A DNA stretch of 20,031 nucleotides from Methyloglobulus sp. (GCA_013140405.1 JABFSV010000444.1:1-20031), one strand, 5' to 3'. Shown: positions 1 to 10,640, counted from the first letter of the stretch. The notes: generated from the sequence alone by a model not told the origin. Made by a program: numbers and translations.

Positions 1-340
1 CAATACGACTAAAGTCTTTAGGAATCCCGATTTTTTGTGAGTTTTATAAGTTGTCTGTCTGTCTGCATTTAACATTCTGTTTTCCTTATATTTAGTTAAC
101 GATATTTATATGCAAAACCTTTGTTTTATGTAAAATATTCAGTAGGCAAATGTATTTACATCCGATAGATTTCGCAGGTGATGATAAACATTAATAGCTT
201 AAAAAAGATATACGTAGAACTACCTATAGGTGGGAAATGAAGTAAAAACAGATGGAAGCCGGACGAGACCTGCAACAATCCCGCCCAGCTTTTGTTCCCA
301 TTACATATCGACCACCGAAAGTGGCAAACGTAATCCTTGT
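1..340. other. AT-rich non-coding left end
   Basis: I see no convincing gene here. The first 230 bases are AT-rich and include a short TGTC tandem run (three copies, about 52-63). An open frame on the plus strand from 230 to 481 (83 codons) overlaps the end of the minus-strand secreted protein gene and has no recognisable family motif, so I treat it as a chance frame. No strong terminator hairpin with a T run follows the minus-strand gene that stops at 341. Confidence 0.5.
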
Positions 341-1227
341 TTAGTCAATTTCGGGTGCGGAAGAATGCACACTTACGCGGAAATTGTCGAAGCGGGCGGT
401 GTAGTTCGCCCGCTTACTGCTCGGACCACCACTAACGTCTCCATCTGGACGCGCAAAGACCAACATGGCACAGCGCAATAAGAGGTCTGAGGAACTTGGA
501 GCAGGGACGGCACCTATAAATTGGTCGTCGATGAAATAGGACGTGGTTCGATTAGCGAAATCTATGAGCATAGTGATGTGATACCACTTATTGAAACGGA
601 TAGGTCTGGCAAACACCCTATCCGTAGCAGGTGCCGCATTGAATCCAAACGCTTCAACCGTTCCGTCGGATGACAGTCCTATTTCACCATATGATTCGCC
701 ATTGCCGGATCGCGGAGAAATAGTGAGCGAGAAGAACTCACCTTTCGTCTTCTTCTGATTTGTCTCAAGCATCAGATTGGCATCAACGCGTGCCAGCTTC
801 TTGCCGCCAGTCATTGTGTGTCCGTTGGGTTCTCCGTTCTGGTCAAGCAACGGCCTTCTATACGAACCGACGGCATCGTAGGGCGCAGTAATACCATCAG
901 AACCAATCAGGTCAGCACCGTGAACTTCAACGGATTGTGTACCACTTTTTGCAGCGGCATTTGTGATAATTGCCGCTGCGGGATTTAAAAATGGTGGGAC
1001 AGCCGTTGACCAACCGTCCAAGCCCAACAGTTGATCGCCAGGTTGAAAGGTCGGTTGCTCGAAGCCGGTCGCGTAAAGCGTAACGGCTTGAGCCGTACTT
1101 GCAATGCCCAGCGAACCAAATACGCCCATCAATGCGAGCGCGACGACTACGAAACTACGGGGGGGGGGGGTAAAAAACTCCAACGGTTGCCGGAGTTATT
1201 TGGACAAGTCTTCGTTTTAATTTTCAT
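341..1227 (-). CDS. Secreted lectin-fold (LamG-like) protein, start region frameshifted at a poly-C tract
   Basis: The long frame (341-1183) encodes about 280 residues. It opens with a signal peptide core (SFVVVALALMGVFGSLGIAS, then AQA just before VTLYATGFEQP). The mature part looks like a concanavalin A/LamG-type beta sandwich: an opening FE-x-P strand, GTQSVEVHG, WYHITMLIDFANRTTSYFIDD, and a closing FDNFRVSV strand. Function is unknown; carbohydrate or surface binding is inference from the fold. The long frame can begin only at a TTG (1183) with no good ribosome binding site. A far better start is ATG at 1227, with AGAGG 8 nt upstream and a Lys-rich N-terminus (MKIKTKTCPNNSGNRWSFL), but it meets the 12-C run (1159-1170) in the wrong frame and stops at 1149-1147. 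Ten or thirteen Cs would join the two. This is a phase-variable switch, a dead gene or a sequencing error. No PEP-CTERM anchor is visible. Confidence 0.6.
1159..1170. repeat. 12-nt G/C homopolymer tract
   Basis: Twelve consecutive G residues on the plus strand, read as C on the coding strand, lie between the best start codon (ATG at 1227) and the signal peptide core of the minus-strand secreted protein gene. The tract sits at codons 20-23 of that reading. Tracts of this length are prone to slipped-strand change, and the length decides whether the ATG frame joins the long frame. Seen in sequence; phase variation is inference. Confidence 0.8.
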
Positions 1228-1569
1228 GATGTTAGCCTCTGTAAATGATTTAGTATTATTGTTCTTTCTTCAGCTAATTTACTTCCTCTTTGTTATGTGC
1301 TTCTTCACTGAATTTGACTTTAACAGCCATTGTCCAAGCCAACTGGTCTGGCAAACCCAGCCAATACAGGTATCAAAAGCGACGAACTTCATCCCACACG
1401 TCACTCTGTGGTCGGCAAACTCCACGTGTCGCACTTAAACTCAGGTCGAGGGGATTTTTCAAATCAATCGCTTACAAACCTTTGCCGACATCAAGGTAAC
1501 AAAATTTGTATCTCATTTCATCCTCCTTGGGGAGGATATTTGATACATTTTTCGTAAATCCTTCTCCTA
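1228..1569. other. Non-coding region upstream of the secreted protein gene
   Basis: No supported gene. Several short overlapping open frames on the plus strand (about 1290-1557) have no family resemblance. A hairpin lies at 1520-1537 (ATCCTCC, loop TTGG, GGAGGAT), followed by a T-rich stretch; it could act as a weak plus-strand terminator or belong to the hairpin cluster that follows. The promoter of the minus-strand gene must lie near 1240-1300, but I cannot pick out clear hexamers. Confidence 0.4.
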
Positions 1570-1754
1570 GTGACGGGATCTGTTAGCCCGTCACTCACGT
1601 TTTGCCGACGGTGCCGTTTTTGAACCACGCCAAACCTCTACGAACGGGGCAACATGCCCCGTCCGACTGGGAGTACTTTTCTTTGCCCGAACAAAGAAAA
1701 GTATTTCGCCTTCAGGTGCGAGAACCCGATTAAAATAAGCGTCGCGGTAGCGAC
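1570..1754. repeat. Cluster of four inverted repeats, probable dispersed intergenic element
   Basis: Four perfect inverted repeats stand in a row. They are GTGACGGG/CCCGTCAC (1570-1577 with 1587-1594), ACGGGGC/GCCCCGT (1644-1650 with 1656-1662), TACTTTTCTTTG/CAAAGAAAAGTA (1674-1685 with 1692-1703), and GTCGC/GCGAC (1741-1745 with 1750-1754). A 97-codon minus-strand frame over the cluster (1591-1884) resembles the spurious proteins often called over such repeats, so I do not list it as a gene. The TTTTCTTTG...CAAAGAAAA hairpin is of a type common between genes in proteobacterial genomes (recalled, not searched). The cluster ends 26 nt before the start codon of the FAD dehydrogenase and so probably forms part of its 5' leader. 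Confidence 0.6.
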
Positions 1755-1780
1755 ACCTTAAACTTACTAGCCCCCCAAAA

Positions 1781-3388
1781 ATGCTCCGAATCACCGAACT
1801 CAAACTCCCGCTAAACCATCCAGAATCCGCACTCAAATCCGCGATCTTGGCACGTTTGGATATAGCAGAATCTGACCTTATCACCTATAAGATCTTCCGC
1901 CGCGCCCATGATGCCCGTAAACGTAATGACATCCACCTCATCTATACCGTTGATATAGAAACTAAAAATGAGGAAAGCATCTTATTGCGCTTCAAAGACG
2001 ACCAAAAAATTTCACTAACACCCGATACGTCTTATCGTAAGGTAACCCAAGCACCCAAGAATCTTTCAACACGACCGATTGTAATTGGCACTGGGCCGTG
2101 CGGTTTATTTGCGGGTTTAATCCTGGCGCAGATGGGATTTTGCCCGATCATCCTTGAACGAGGCAAGGAAGTACGGGAACGCACCAAAGATACTTTCGGC
2201 CTGTGGCGAAAACGGGAATTTAATCCTGAATCCAATGTGCAATTCGGTGAAGGTGGCGCGGGTACGTTTTCTGACGGCAAGCTGTACACGCAAATCAAAG
2301 ATCCCAACCACTATGGGCGAAAAGTACTGACGGAATTCGTAAAAGCGGGTGCGCCAGCCGAAATCCTGTACGTCAGCAAGCCCCATATCGGCACGTATCG
2401 ACTGGTGACGATGGTGGAACAAATACGTGCTACGATTGAATCGCTGGGCGGTGAAATCCGCTTTCAAAGCCGTGTGGACAAAATCGAGATTGAAAACAAT
2501 CAAGTCCGTGGCGTTACCCTTACCAATGGCGAAACCATCGCTAGCGACCATATCGTGCTTGCTGTCGGTCACAGCGCCCGTGATACGTTCAAAATGCTTT
2601 ATGAACAGGGCGTGTACATTGAAGCTAAACCTTTTTCTGTCGGCTTTCGCATAGAACACCCGCAATCTTTGATTGATAGTTGCCGTTATGGAAGCAACGC
2701 GGGTAATCCGATATTAGGCGCAGCCGACTATAAACTGGTGCATCACTGCAAAAATGGCCGCTCGGTGTACAGTTTTTGCATGTGTCCGGGCGGCACAGTT
2801 GTTGCCGCCACTTCTGAGGCGGAGCATGTGGTCACTAACGGCATGAGCCAATATTCCCGGAATGAACGCAACGCCAATAGTGGTATTGTTGTGGGCATTA
2901 CGCCGGAGGATTATCCTGGGCATCCGTTGGCAGGGATTGATTATCAGCGTCGCCTGGAAGCCCATGCTTATATCTTAGGCGGCAAAACTTACTCTGCCCC
3001 AGGGCAGTTAGTGGGCGATTTCTTGGCTAACACTCCCTCAACATCATTTGGTAAGGTGCTGCCTTCGTATTTGCCTGATGTGTATCTGTGCAATCTCGAT
3101 TCGGCCTTACCTGATTATGCCATCGAAGCCATTCGTGAAGCCATTCCTGCATTTGCAAAAAAAATCCCAGGATTTGCCATGCCTGATGCAGTATTGACAG
3201 GCGTGGAAACCCGTACCTCATCGCCTATCCGTATCAAACGTAATGAGCATTACCAAAGCATCAACACCAAAGGGCTTTATCCGGCGGGAGAAGGTGCAGG
3301 TTATGCAGGGGGTATCCTATCTGCCGCTGTTGATGGCATAAAAGTGGCTGAAGCCTTGGCACTTGATATGATTTCTGTTAAACGATGA
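1781..3388 (+). CDS. COG2509-type FAD-dependent dehydrogenase
   Basis: This 535-residue protein belongs to the uncharacterised FAD-dependent dehydrogenase family COG2509; substrate and partner are unknown. An N-terminal domain (about residues 1-95) begins in the family style with MLRITELKLPLNHPE, which supports this start although no clear ribosome binding site precedes it. The FAD-binding Rossmann motif follows at residues 101-108 (VIGTGPCG), with the acidic residue that would hold the ribose at LER (125-127). Family-typical NVQFGEGGAGTFSDGKLYT is at 152-170. The C-terminal FAD contact is YPAGEGAGYAGGILSAAVDG. There is no signal peptide, so it should be cytoplasmic. It is on the same strand as cysD but separated by 184 nt, so it is probably its own unit. 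Its 5' leader abuts a hairpin repeat cluster. Confidence 0.88.
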   Translation: MLRITELKLPLNHPESALKSAILARLDIAESDLITYKIFRRAHDARKRNDIHLIYTVDIETKNEESILLRFKDDQKISLTPDTSYRKVTQAPKNLSTRPIVIGTGPCGLFAGLILAQMGFCPIILERGKEVRERTKDTFGLWRKREFNPESNVQFGEGGAGTFSDGKLYTQIKDPNHYGRKVLTEFVKAGAPAEILYVSKPHIGTYRLVTMVEQIRATIESLGGEIRFQSRVDKIEIENNQVRGVTLTNGETIASDHIVLAVGHSARDTFKMLYEQGVYIEAKPFSVGFRIEHPQSLIDSCRYGSNAGNPILGAADYKLVHHCKNGRSVYSFCMCPGGTVVAATSEAEHVVTNGMSQYSRNERNANSGIVVGITPEDYPGHPLAGIDYQRRLEAHAYILGGKTYSAPGQLVGDFLANTPSTSFGKVLPSYLPDVYLCNLDSALPDYAIEAIREAIPAFAKKIPGFAMPDAVLTGVETRTSSPIRIKRNEHYQSINTKGLYPAGEGAGYAGGILSAAVDGIKVAEALALDMISVKR

Positions 3389-3572
3389 GCCTTATGGAAT
3401 AGGCAAAAAGGGAGGTTTTTTAGCCCATCTTTGGAAAAGCTAGGGTGAAATCCATCACATAACCCTAATTCAAATTGATGTACTTCTGGCAATATTTAGC
3501 CTTTGCAACTAAAATGGCGGCAATAGAAAAATTCTGGACACCGCACCGCCTAGTAACCACGACGGACACTCA

Positions 3573-4481
3573 ATGACCGATTACAAACTCACACACCTTA
3601 AACAACTAGAAGCTGAAAGCATCCACATCATCCGTGAAGTTGCCGCCGAATTTGAAAAACCGGTGATGCTATACTCCATCGGTAAAGATTCTGCCGTCAT
3701 GTTGCACCTGACCATGAAAGCCTTTCATCCGGGCGTTCCGCCCTTTCCGATGCTGCATGTTGATACCACCTGGAAATTCAAGGAAATGATTGATTTCCGC
3801 GACAAAATGGTAAAAAGCCTGGGGCTGGATTTGCTGGTTTATATCAATCAGGACGGTGTTGAGCAAGGTATCGGGCCGTTTACGCACGGCAGTAAAAAAC
3901 ATACCGATGTCATGAAAACGGATGGACTCAAGCAAGCACTGAACAAATATCAGTTTGATGCGGCTTTCGGCGGAGCGCGACGTGATGAGGAAAAATCCCG
4001 CGCCAAAGAACGTGTGTACTCGTTCCGTGATAAAAATCACCGCTGGGATCCGAAAAACCAGCGCCCGGAACTCTGGAATATCTACAACGGTACGGTAGAC
4101 AAAGGTGAAAGCATTCGGGTATTTCCGCTTTCGAACTGGACTGAGCTGGACATCTGGCAATACATCCACCTGGAAAATATCCCGATAGTTCCCTTGTATT
4201 TCGCCAAAGAACGCCCCGTTGTGAATAAAGACGGCATGTTAATCATGGTGGATGACGAGCGTATGCCGATTGGCTCTGATGATAAGGTCGAGATGAAAAT
4301 GGTGCGTTTCCGTACCCTGGGCTGCTATCCGCTAACTGGTGCGGTCGAATCGACTGCGACAACATTGCCTGAAATTATCCAGGAAATGCTGCTGACGACG
4401 ACATCAGAACGCCAAGGTCGCTTGATCGACCACGACCAAGCCGGCTCTATGGAGCAGAAAAAACGCGAAGGCTACTTCTAA
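3573..4481 (+). CDS. cysD: Sulfate adenylyltransferase subunit 2 (small, catalytic)
   Basis: CysD, with the GTPase CysN, forms ATP sulfurylase, which turns sulfate and ATP into adenosine 5'-phosphosulfate, the first step of assimilatory sulfate activation in the cytoplasm. The 302 residues match the usual length. The PP-loop ATP pyrophosphatase motif is at about 35-40 (SIGKDS, followed by AVMLHL), and family blocks include [40 protein letters not shown], and the C-terminal [12 protein letters not shown]. cysN follows 41 nt downstream on the same strand, surely one operon. No cysH, cysI, cysJ or stand-alone cysC lies beside it in this window. The 184-nt region upstream must hold the promoter, but I could not identify clear elements. 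Confidence 0.97.
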   Translation: MTDYKLTHLKQLEAESIHIIREVAAEFEKPVMLYSIGKDSAVMLHLTMKAFHPGVPPFPMLHVDTTWKFKEMIDFRDKMVKSLGLDLLVYINQDGVEQGIGPFTHGSKKHTDVMKTDGLKQALNKYQFDAAFGGARRDEEKSRAKERVYSFRDKNHRWDPKNQRPELWNIYNGTVDKGESIRVFPLSNWTELDIWQYIHLENIPIVPLYFAKERPVVNKDGMLIMVDDERMPIGSDDKVEMKMVRFRTLGCYPLTGAVESTATTLPEIIQEMLLTTTSERQGRLIDHDQAGSMEQKKREGYF

Positions 4482-4522
4482 ATCGCACCTTACTGCATTT
4501 ATCCCAGGAATTTAGATTAAAT

Positions 4523-6145
4523 ATGTCCCACCAATCCGAACTCATCAGCTCTGATATTAACGCCTATTTAGCGCAACATGAACGCAAGGAAATGCTGCGT
4601 TTTTTGACTTGTGGCAATGTCGATGATGGCAAAAGCACCTTAATAGGCCGATTGCTGCACGATTCCAAGATGATCTATGAAGACCAATTGGCTGCTGTAC
4701 AAGCCGACAGCGTTAAATCCGGCACGACAGGCGCGGGTAAAATCGACCTCGCTTTACTGGTAGACGGGCTACAAGCAGAACGTGAACAAGGTATTACCAT
4801 TGACGTGGCCTACCGTTACTTCTCCACATCCACCCGCAAATTCATCATTGCCGATACCCCAGGCCACGAACAATACACCCGTAATATGGCAACTGGTGCG
4901 TCAACCTGCGACCTTGCCATCATCCTAATTGATGCCCGTTACGGCGTACAAACACAAACCAAAAGGCATAGTTTTATTACATCTTTGTTGGGCATCCAGC
5001 ACATCATCGTTGCCGTCAACAAAATGGATTTGGTGCGCTATAGCGAAGATGTATTCAACAAGATCAAACAGGATTACCTGGACTTCACCAGCACACTGGA
5101 TTTGCACGACATTTGCTTTATCCCGATGTCTGCGCTGGATGGTGATAACGTCGTCAATCCTAGCGAAAACATGCCCTGGTTTACGGGCTTACCGTTGATG
5201 GAAGCGTTGAACACTATTCAAATTGCCAACGACCATAATTTTGACGACGCACGTTTCCCCGTGCAATACGTCAACCGCCCCAACCTAGATTTCCGTGGCT
5301 TCTGCGGCACAGTGGCATCTGGCGTATTCCACAAAGGCGATGTAGTTACCGCACTTCCTTCAGGCAAAAGCAGCAAAATCAAGGCTATCGTCACTTATGA
5401 CGGCGATATTCAGGAAGCGTTTCCACCGATGGCGGTCACGTTTACGCTCGAAGATGAAATTGATGTCAGCCGTGGCGATATGCTGGTCGGCAACAACAAA
5501 GCAGCTCCGGTAGTCTCTGACAAATTTAGGGCCAGTATTGTCTGGATGGCAGAAAAACCGCTCACCCCAGGCCGTCAATACGCAATCAAGTTGGCAACGC
5601 GCAGCGTATATGGTTCTATTTCCCTGATCCATCACCGGATTGATGTCAACACGCTGGAACACCATGATGCCAATGAGCTTAAGCTCAACGAGATCGGTTC
5701 CTGCACCGTATCGGTCAACGCCCCCGTGGTGTTTGACCCCTACAAAAACAGTAAATGGACTGGCTCCTTTATCATCATTGACCGCCTGACCAATGGCACC
5801 GTCGGTGCTGGCATGATTACCGGTGTTACCGACGATGAAGACTTAAAGCCTGTCAGCGCCGCAGACCGCTCTGCCCGTTTCAGCCAAACGGCAACAGCCA
5901 TTGCCTTAACTGGCGCAAACGGCAAAGCGTTCGCTTACCAACTGGAAAGAAAACTGTTTGATAACGGTCATGCTGCCACCGTACTAGAAACATCCAATGC
6001 AGCTTTGGTTGAAGCCATCAAAAATGCGGGCTTGCTTTGCTTGTGTATTGAAAACAGTGATTTGGCAGAGACAAATTTTGACACCAGCAAAACATCTATT
6101 GATGATATTTACGCTGCTTTAAAGGATAAGAAAGTCATTTATTGA
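4523..6145 (+). CDS. cysN: Sulfate adenylyltransferase subunit 1 (GTPase) with degenerate APS-kinase-like tail
   Basis: CysN is the regulatory GTPase of ATP sulfurylase; GTP hydrolysis drives formation of adenosine phosphosulfate by CysD. The EF-Tu-like G domain shows G1 at 31-39 (GNVDDGKST), the switch region [15 protein letters not shown]3 DTPGHEQY and G4 NKMD, followed by beta-barrel domains ([20 protein letters not shown]). At 540 residues it is longer than a stand-alone CysN (about 475) but far shorter than a CysNC fusion (about 630). The extra tail, residues 450-540, resembles a shrunken APS kinase: [19 protein letters not shown] aligns with the family's WLTGLSGSGKST region but has lost the P-loop GKS/T, and the APS-binding middle is missing, ending with [16 protein letters not shown]. 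The tail is probably not catalytic. Hairpins follow the stop codon. Confidence 0.95.
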   Translation: MSHQSELISSDINAYLAQHERKEMLRFLTCGNVDDGKSTLIGRLLHDSKMIYEDQLAAVQADSVKSGTTGAGKIDLALLVDGLQAEREQGITIDVAYRYFSTSTRKFIIADTPGHEQYTRNMATGASTCDLAIILIDARYGVQTQTKRHSFITSLLGIQHIIVAVNKMDLVRYSEDVFNKIKQDYLDFTSTLDLHDICFIPMSALDGDNVVNPSENMPWFTGLPLMEALNTIQIANDHNFDDARFPVQYVNRPNLDFRGFCGTVASGVFHKGDVVTALPSGKSSKIKAIVTYDGDIQEAFPPMAVTFTLEDEIDVSRGDMLVGNNKAAPVVSDKFRASIVWMAEKPLTPGRQYAIKLATRSVYGSISLIHHRIDVNTLEHHDANELKLNEIGSCTVSVNAPVVFDPYKNSKWTGSFIIIDRLTNGTVGAGMITGVTDDEDLKPVSAADRSARFSQTATAIALTGANGKAFAYQLERKLFDNGHAATVLETSNAALVEAIKNAGLLCLCIENSDLAETNFDTSKTSIDDIYAALKDKKVIY

Positions 6146-6164
6146 TGATCAAAAAAGATTAAGC

Positions 6165-6210
6165 AACCCGAAACAATCCAAGCCTTATTTCTCGAAGGCA
6201 GTTTCGGGTT
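6165..6210 (+). terminator. Hairpin after cysN, possible terminator
   Basis: AACCCGAAAC (6165-6174) pairs perfectly with GTTTCGGGTT (6201-6210) across a 26-nt loop, 20 nt after the cysN stop codon. The following bases are not a T run, so this is a weak intrinsic terminator at best; it may work together with the nearby palindrome. Confidence 0.4.
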
Positions 6211-6224
6211 AATCCCAGTTTGTT

Positions 6225-6252
6225 GGAGTGACAAACCTAGGTTTGTCACTCC
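6225..6252. repeat. Perfect 28-bp palindrome between convergent genes
   Basis: GGAGTGACAAACCT is followed directly by its exact reverse complement with no spacer. It lies between the ends of cysN and hisC, which converge, so it could act as a bidirectional transcription stop or protect 3' ends. It has no T run. It may be a copy of a dispersed palindromic repeat. Confidence 0.75.
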
Positions 6253-6296
6253 GTCCACTATCAAGTCACAGGTTTAACCCACTACTCCCAATTTCC

Positions 6297-7385
6297 TTAA
6301 CTAGGAAGCAATGCTTTTCTTAGCGCCCCGATAAACAATTGATTTTCTTCTGGCTTCCCGATAGTGACACGCAGGCAATCTGCCAATAACCCACCTTGAG
6401 GGCTTAGGTTTTTTATCAACACGCCCTGTTGTTTAATTGCTGCGAAAATTTCAGTTGCCTTGTCTTTAGGTGTCCTGAACAAGATGAAATTGGCGGCACT
6501 AGGATAAACGGTAATACCATCCATGTTGCCGAGTTGTTCATAGACTTCAGTCCGTTCTGCACAGATTTTTCGGGTTTGCTCGTCAAACATTGCATGATGT
6601 ATCAAGGCAAAGTGGGCGGTGACTTGAGTGAGAATATTGATGTTGTAAGGCAGCCTGATTTTATTGAGTTGTTCAATAATAGCTGGCGCACCAACCAGAT
6701 AACCCAAACGCAAACCAGCCAGCCCCAGCTTGGAAACAGTACGCATCGCCAGCAGATTTTCGTACTGAATCAGTTCGTCCATAAAACTCGCTCCGGCAAA
6801 AGGTGCGTAAGCTTCATCTATGACAACCAAACCCTTGGCGGTTGTAATAATCTGCTTTATAGATTCTGCATTAAACAAGTTGCCCGTAGGGTTATTGGGG
6901 TAAGCCAGAAAAATAATGGCTGGCTGGTGTGTTGAAATTGCTGCCAGCATGGCGGGCAAATCCAGATCAAAGGTATTAGGCAACAAAGGCACATTAATAA
7001 AGTTCAAGCCCAGCGACTGGCTGATTTGCTGGTACATAACAAAACTGGGTTGTGGCGACAACACACTAGCGTTCGGCTGCAAGGCCATCAACAGGATTTG
7101 GATCAACTCATCCGAGCCATTGCCCAGCAACACGTCAAAAGCTGGCGGGATTTTATTTCGATCTTTGATTGTTTGCGCGAGTTGCTTTGCTTCTGGATCA
7201 GGGTAACGGTTTAACTCACAGGTTTTTAGCGTTTCCAGCCAGCTTTCTACAAGGCCGTCAGTCCAGTTGTAAGGGTTTTCCATCGCATCTAGTTTAATCA
7301 GGCCGCTGGCATCGGCAACCTTATAGGCGGACAAGGCAAGCACTTCCTTACGAAATACTGAAGCGATCAGACTGTTATCGGTCAT
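6297..7385 (-). CDS. hisC: Histidinol-phosphate aminotransferase
   Basis: HisC transfers the amino group from glutamate to imidazole-acetol phosphate, giving histidinol phosphate, using pyridoxal phosphate. The protein is a fold-type I aminotransferase with LGNGSDELI, YPNNPTGN, the VIDEAYAPF motif (Asp-Glu-Ala-Tyr contacting the cofactor) and the Schiff-base lysine in TVSKLGLAGLRLGY (Lys 219 from this start). I chose ATG at 7385 (362 residues) over a TTG two codons upstream; neither has a strong ribosome binding site. It is the last gene of the mla-murA-his run, 23 nt after hisD, and converges with cysN. A HisC family member could also act on aromatic amino acids, but the neighbours hisG and hisD argue for histidine. 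Confidence 0.95.
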   Translation of the reverse strand: MTDNSLIASVFRKEVLALSAYKVADASGLIKLDAMENPYNWTDGLVESWLETLKTCELNRYPDPEAKQLAQTIKDRNKIPPAFDVLLGNGSDELIQILLMALQPNASVLSPQPSFVMYQQISQSLGLNFINVPLLPNTFDLDLPAMLAAISTHQPAIIFLAYPNNPTGNLFNAESIKQIITTAKGLVVIDEAYAPFAGASFMDELIQYENLLAMRTVSKLGLAGLRLGYLVGAPAIIEQLNKIRLPYNINILTQVTAHFALIHHAMFDEQTRKICAERTEVYEQLGNMDGITVYPSAANFILFRTPKDKATEIFAAIKQQGVLIKNLSPQGGLLADCLRVTIGKPEENQLFIGALRKALLPS

Positions 7386-7408
7386 GGGCAATTCGAAGGC
7401 GTGAGCTT

Positions 7409-8713
7409 TTAGTCGATCCTGAATTCAGCAGAACGCGCATGGGCAGTTAGGCTTTCGCCGCGTGCGAGTATGGAAGCGGTTTCCCCCAACTCTTTTGCTC
7501 CTGCTTGCGAGCAATTAATCAGGCTGGTGCGTTTTTGAAAGTCGTAGACGCCTAAAGGCGAGGAATACCGCGCCGTACTCGACGTAGGCAGGACGTGGTT
7601 TGGCCCCGCGCAATAATCACCTAGGGCTTCCGCCGTGTATCGGCCCATGAAGATAGCACCCGCATGACGGATGTGTTGACTTAACGCTTCGGGATTTTCG
7701 ACTGAAAGCTCTAAATGTTCCGGCGCGATGGTATTAGCGACTTCGGCGGCCTGCAGTAAGTCGTTAACCTTAATCAGTGCGCCACGGCTAGACAAGGACG
7801 TTCGGATAATGTCAGCACGTTCCATAGTCGGCAGCAAGTTATTGATGCTTTGCTTGACGGCTGCAAGATAAGTGCTGTCATCGCTAATCAAAATCGCCTG
7901 GGCGTTTTCATCGTGTTCGGCTTGCGAAAACAAGTCCATGGCAATCCAGTCTGGATTGGTTTTGCCGTCGCAGATAATCAGGATTTCCGAAGGCCCAGCG
8001 ATCATGTCGATACCGACCTGCCCAAACACCAGCTTTTTCGCCGTGGCAACATAGATATTGCCAGGACCGACAATTTTAGCAACAGCGGAAATGGTTTCTG
8101 TTCCGTAGGCAAGAGCGGCAACGGCTTGTGCGCCACCTATGGTAAAAATTCTATCAACACCAGCCAAATAGGCCGCTGCCAAAACCAATTGATTGCTTTC
8201 GCCTTTGGGCGTGGGGACGACCATAATCAATTCGCCGACACCTGCCACTTTGGCGGGGATGGCGTTCATCAACACAGAAGAAGGATAAGCGGCTTTGCCG
8301 CCAGGGACATAAAGCCCTACGCGATCTAACGGGGTAATTTTTTGGCCAAGGACAGTGCCATCAGCTTCCGTATAATCCCAGGATTGTAATTTTTGATGTT
8401 CGGCGTAAGCGCGAATCCTGTCCGCTGCGGTCTGCAAGGCTGCGGCTTGGTTTGTTGGTATCGCTTCAAAAGCGGATTTCAAGCTGGCTTGGCTTAACTC
8501 CAGCTCGGATGCAGCGCTAACCTGACGGTGGTCGAATCGGTTGGTGTAGGTAATAACCGCCTTGTCGCCATTGCTACGTACATCGGCAATAATATCGAGA
8601 ACTTGCCGATGAACATCAAAATCCTCGGCTTCATTCCATGCCAGCACAGCTTGTAATTGCCCAGCAAAATCTGGGGACGCGGCATCAAGTTCGGTGATTG
8701 TAATCTCTGACAT
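7409..8713 (-). CDS. hisD: Histidinol dehydrogenase
   Basis: HisD carries out the last two steps of histidine synthesis, oxidising histidinol to histidine with NAD and a bound zinc ion. Family motifs are [59 protein letters not shown], and the zinc/catalytic block [34 protein letters not shown] is near the C-terminus. I chose ATG at 8713 (MSEITITEL, 434 residues, the usual length) with AAAGGT just upstream; a longer frame back to 8764 would run into hisG. The start lies 4 nt past the hisG stop codon, so the two are translationally close. Confidence 0.97.
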   Translation of the reverse strand: MSEITITELDAASPDFAGQLQAVLAWNEAEDFDVHRQVLDIIADVRSNGDKAVITYTNRFDHRQVSAASELELSQASLKSAFEAIPTNQAAALQTAADRIRAYAEHQKLQSWDYTEADGTVLGQKITPLDRVGLYVPGGKAAYPSSVLMNAIPAKVAGVGELIMVVPTPKGESNQLVLAAAYLAGVDRIFTIGGAQAVAALAYGTETISAVAKIVGPGNIYVATAKKLVFGQVGIDMIAGPSEILIICDGKTNPDWIAMDLFSQAEHDENAQAILISDDSTYLAAVKQSINNLLPTMERADIIRTSLSSRGALIKVNDLLQAAEVANTIAPEHLELSVENPEALSQHIRHAGAIFMGRYTAEALGDYCAGPNHVLPTSSTARYSSPLGVYDFQKRTSLINCSQAGAKELGETASILARGESLTAHARSAEFRID

Positions 8714-8717
8714 AGGC

Positions 8718-9344
8718 TTACCTTTTGGCGAGCGTTTTTTCAAATTGTTCCAGTAAGGCTGCAATGGCCTGATTTTTCATTTTCATTGCGGCTTTATTGA
8801 CCACAAGCCTTGAGCTAATGTTCATAATTAATTCGCGTGGCTCAAGGTTATTAGCTCGTAGGGTATTGCCAGTATCGACCAAGTCAACAATGCAATCGGC
8901 TAAACCGACTAACGGCGCAAGTTCCATAGAACCGTACAGCTTGATGATTTCGGCCTGGATTCCCTGACTGGCAAAATAGCGTTGAGCGATTTTGACGTAT
9001 TTTGTGGCAACACGGATGCGGCCTTTCGGCGGTGGCGCATCCTTATGTGCCGCCGTCATTAATCTGCATGTAGCAATTTTTAGATCCAACGGTTCATAAA
9101 GACTCTCAGCACCATGCTCCAAAAGTATATCTTTTCCCGCAATACCCATGTCGGCAGCACCGTATTCAACAAAGGTAGGGACATCGGTTGCACGGATGAT
9201 GACGAGTTGTACATCATCCCGCGTTGTTGACAAGATCAGTTTGCGGGATTTTTCGGGATCATCCGTTGGCGTGATGCCAGCCTCTTCCAAAAAAGGCAAG
9301 GCTTCTTCATAAATCCTGCCCTTAGATACGGCAATAGTCAGCAT
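8718..9344 (-). CDS. hisG: ATP phosphoribosyltransferase, short form
   Basis: HisG makes phosphoribosyl-ATP from ATP and PRPP, the first and committed step of histidine synthesis. At 208 residues it is the short form, which lacks the C-terminal regulatory domain. In known organisms this form works only with HisZ, a histidyl-tRNA-synthetase-like regulatory subunit; no hisZ lies in this window, so one is expected elsewhere. Visible motifs include [10 protein letters not shown] at the start, the [16 protein letters not shown] block and the PRPP-binding region [23 protein letters not shown]. It follows murA with an 8-nt gap and precedes hisD by 4 nt. Confidence 0.96.
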   Translation of the reverse strand: MLTIAVSKGRIYEEALPFLEEAGITPTDDPEKSRKLILSTTRDDVQLVIIRATDVPTFVEYGAADMGIAGKDILLEHGAESLYEPLDLKIATCRLMTAAHKDAPPPKGRIRVATKYVKIAQRYFASQGIQAEIIKLYGSMELAPLVGLADCIVDLVDTGNTLRANNLEPRELIMNISSRLVVNKAAMKMKNQAIAALLEQFEKTLAKR

Positions 9345-9352
9345 AAAATTTT

Positions 9353-10636
<1,284 letters not shown>

Positions 10637-10640
10637 TTAT

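Noticed and set aside
52..65. TGTC tetranucleotide run as a phase-variation tract
   Set aside because: Only about three and a half copies and not inside or just upstream of any supported gene.
230..481. 83-codon plus-strand frame
   Set aside because: It overlaps the end of the minus-strand secreted protein gene, lacks family features, and its composition looks non-coding.
1031..1557. Three overlapping plus-strand frames upstream of the FAD dehydrogenase
   Set aside because: No domain resemblance; the first is the antisense of the secreted protein start, and the others share one stretch in different frames. A pseudogene remnant is possible but unsupported.
1570..1754. CRISPR array or riboswitch
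   Set aside because: The repeats differ from one another and are not evenly spaced, so it is not CRISPR; no known riboswitch core was recognised.
1591..1884. 97-codon minus-strand open frame over the hairpin cluster
   Set aside because: It lies on an inverted-repeat array and overlaps the start of the FAD dehydrogenase gene; it looks like the spurious frames such repeats produce.
2117..2665. 182-codon frame antisense to the FAD dehydrogenase
   Set aside because: It lies wholly inside a well-supported gene on the other strand and has no family features.
3669..4169. 166-codon frame antisense to cysD
   Set aside because: Shadow of the cysD reading frame; cysD is unambiguous.
7850..8329. 159-codon frame antisense to hisD
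   Set aside because: Mirror of conserved hisD codons; no independent evidence.
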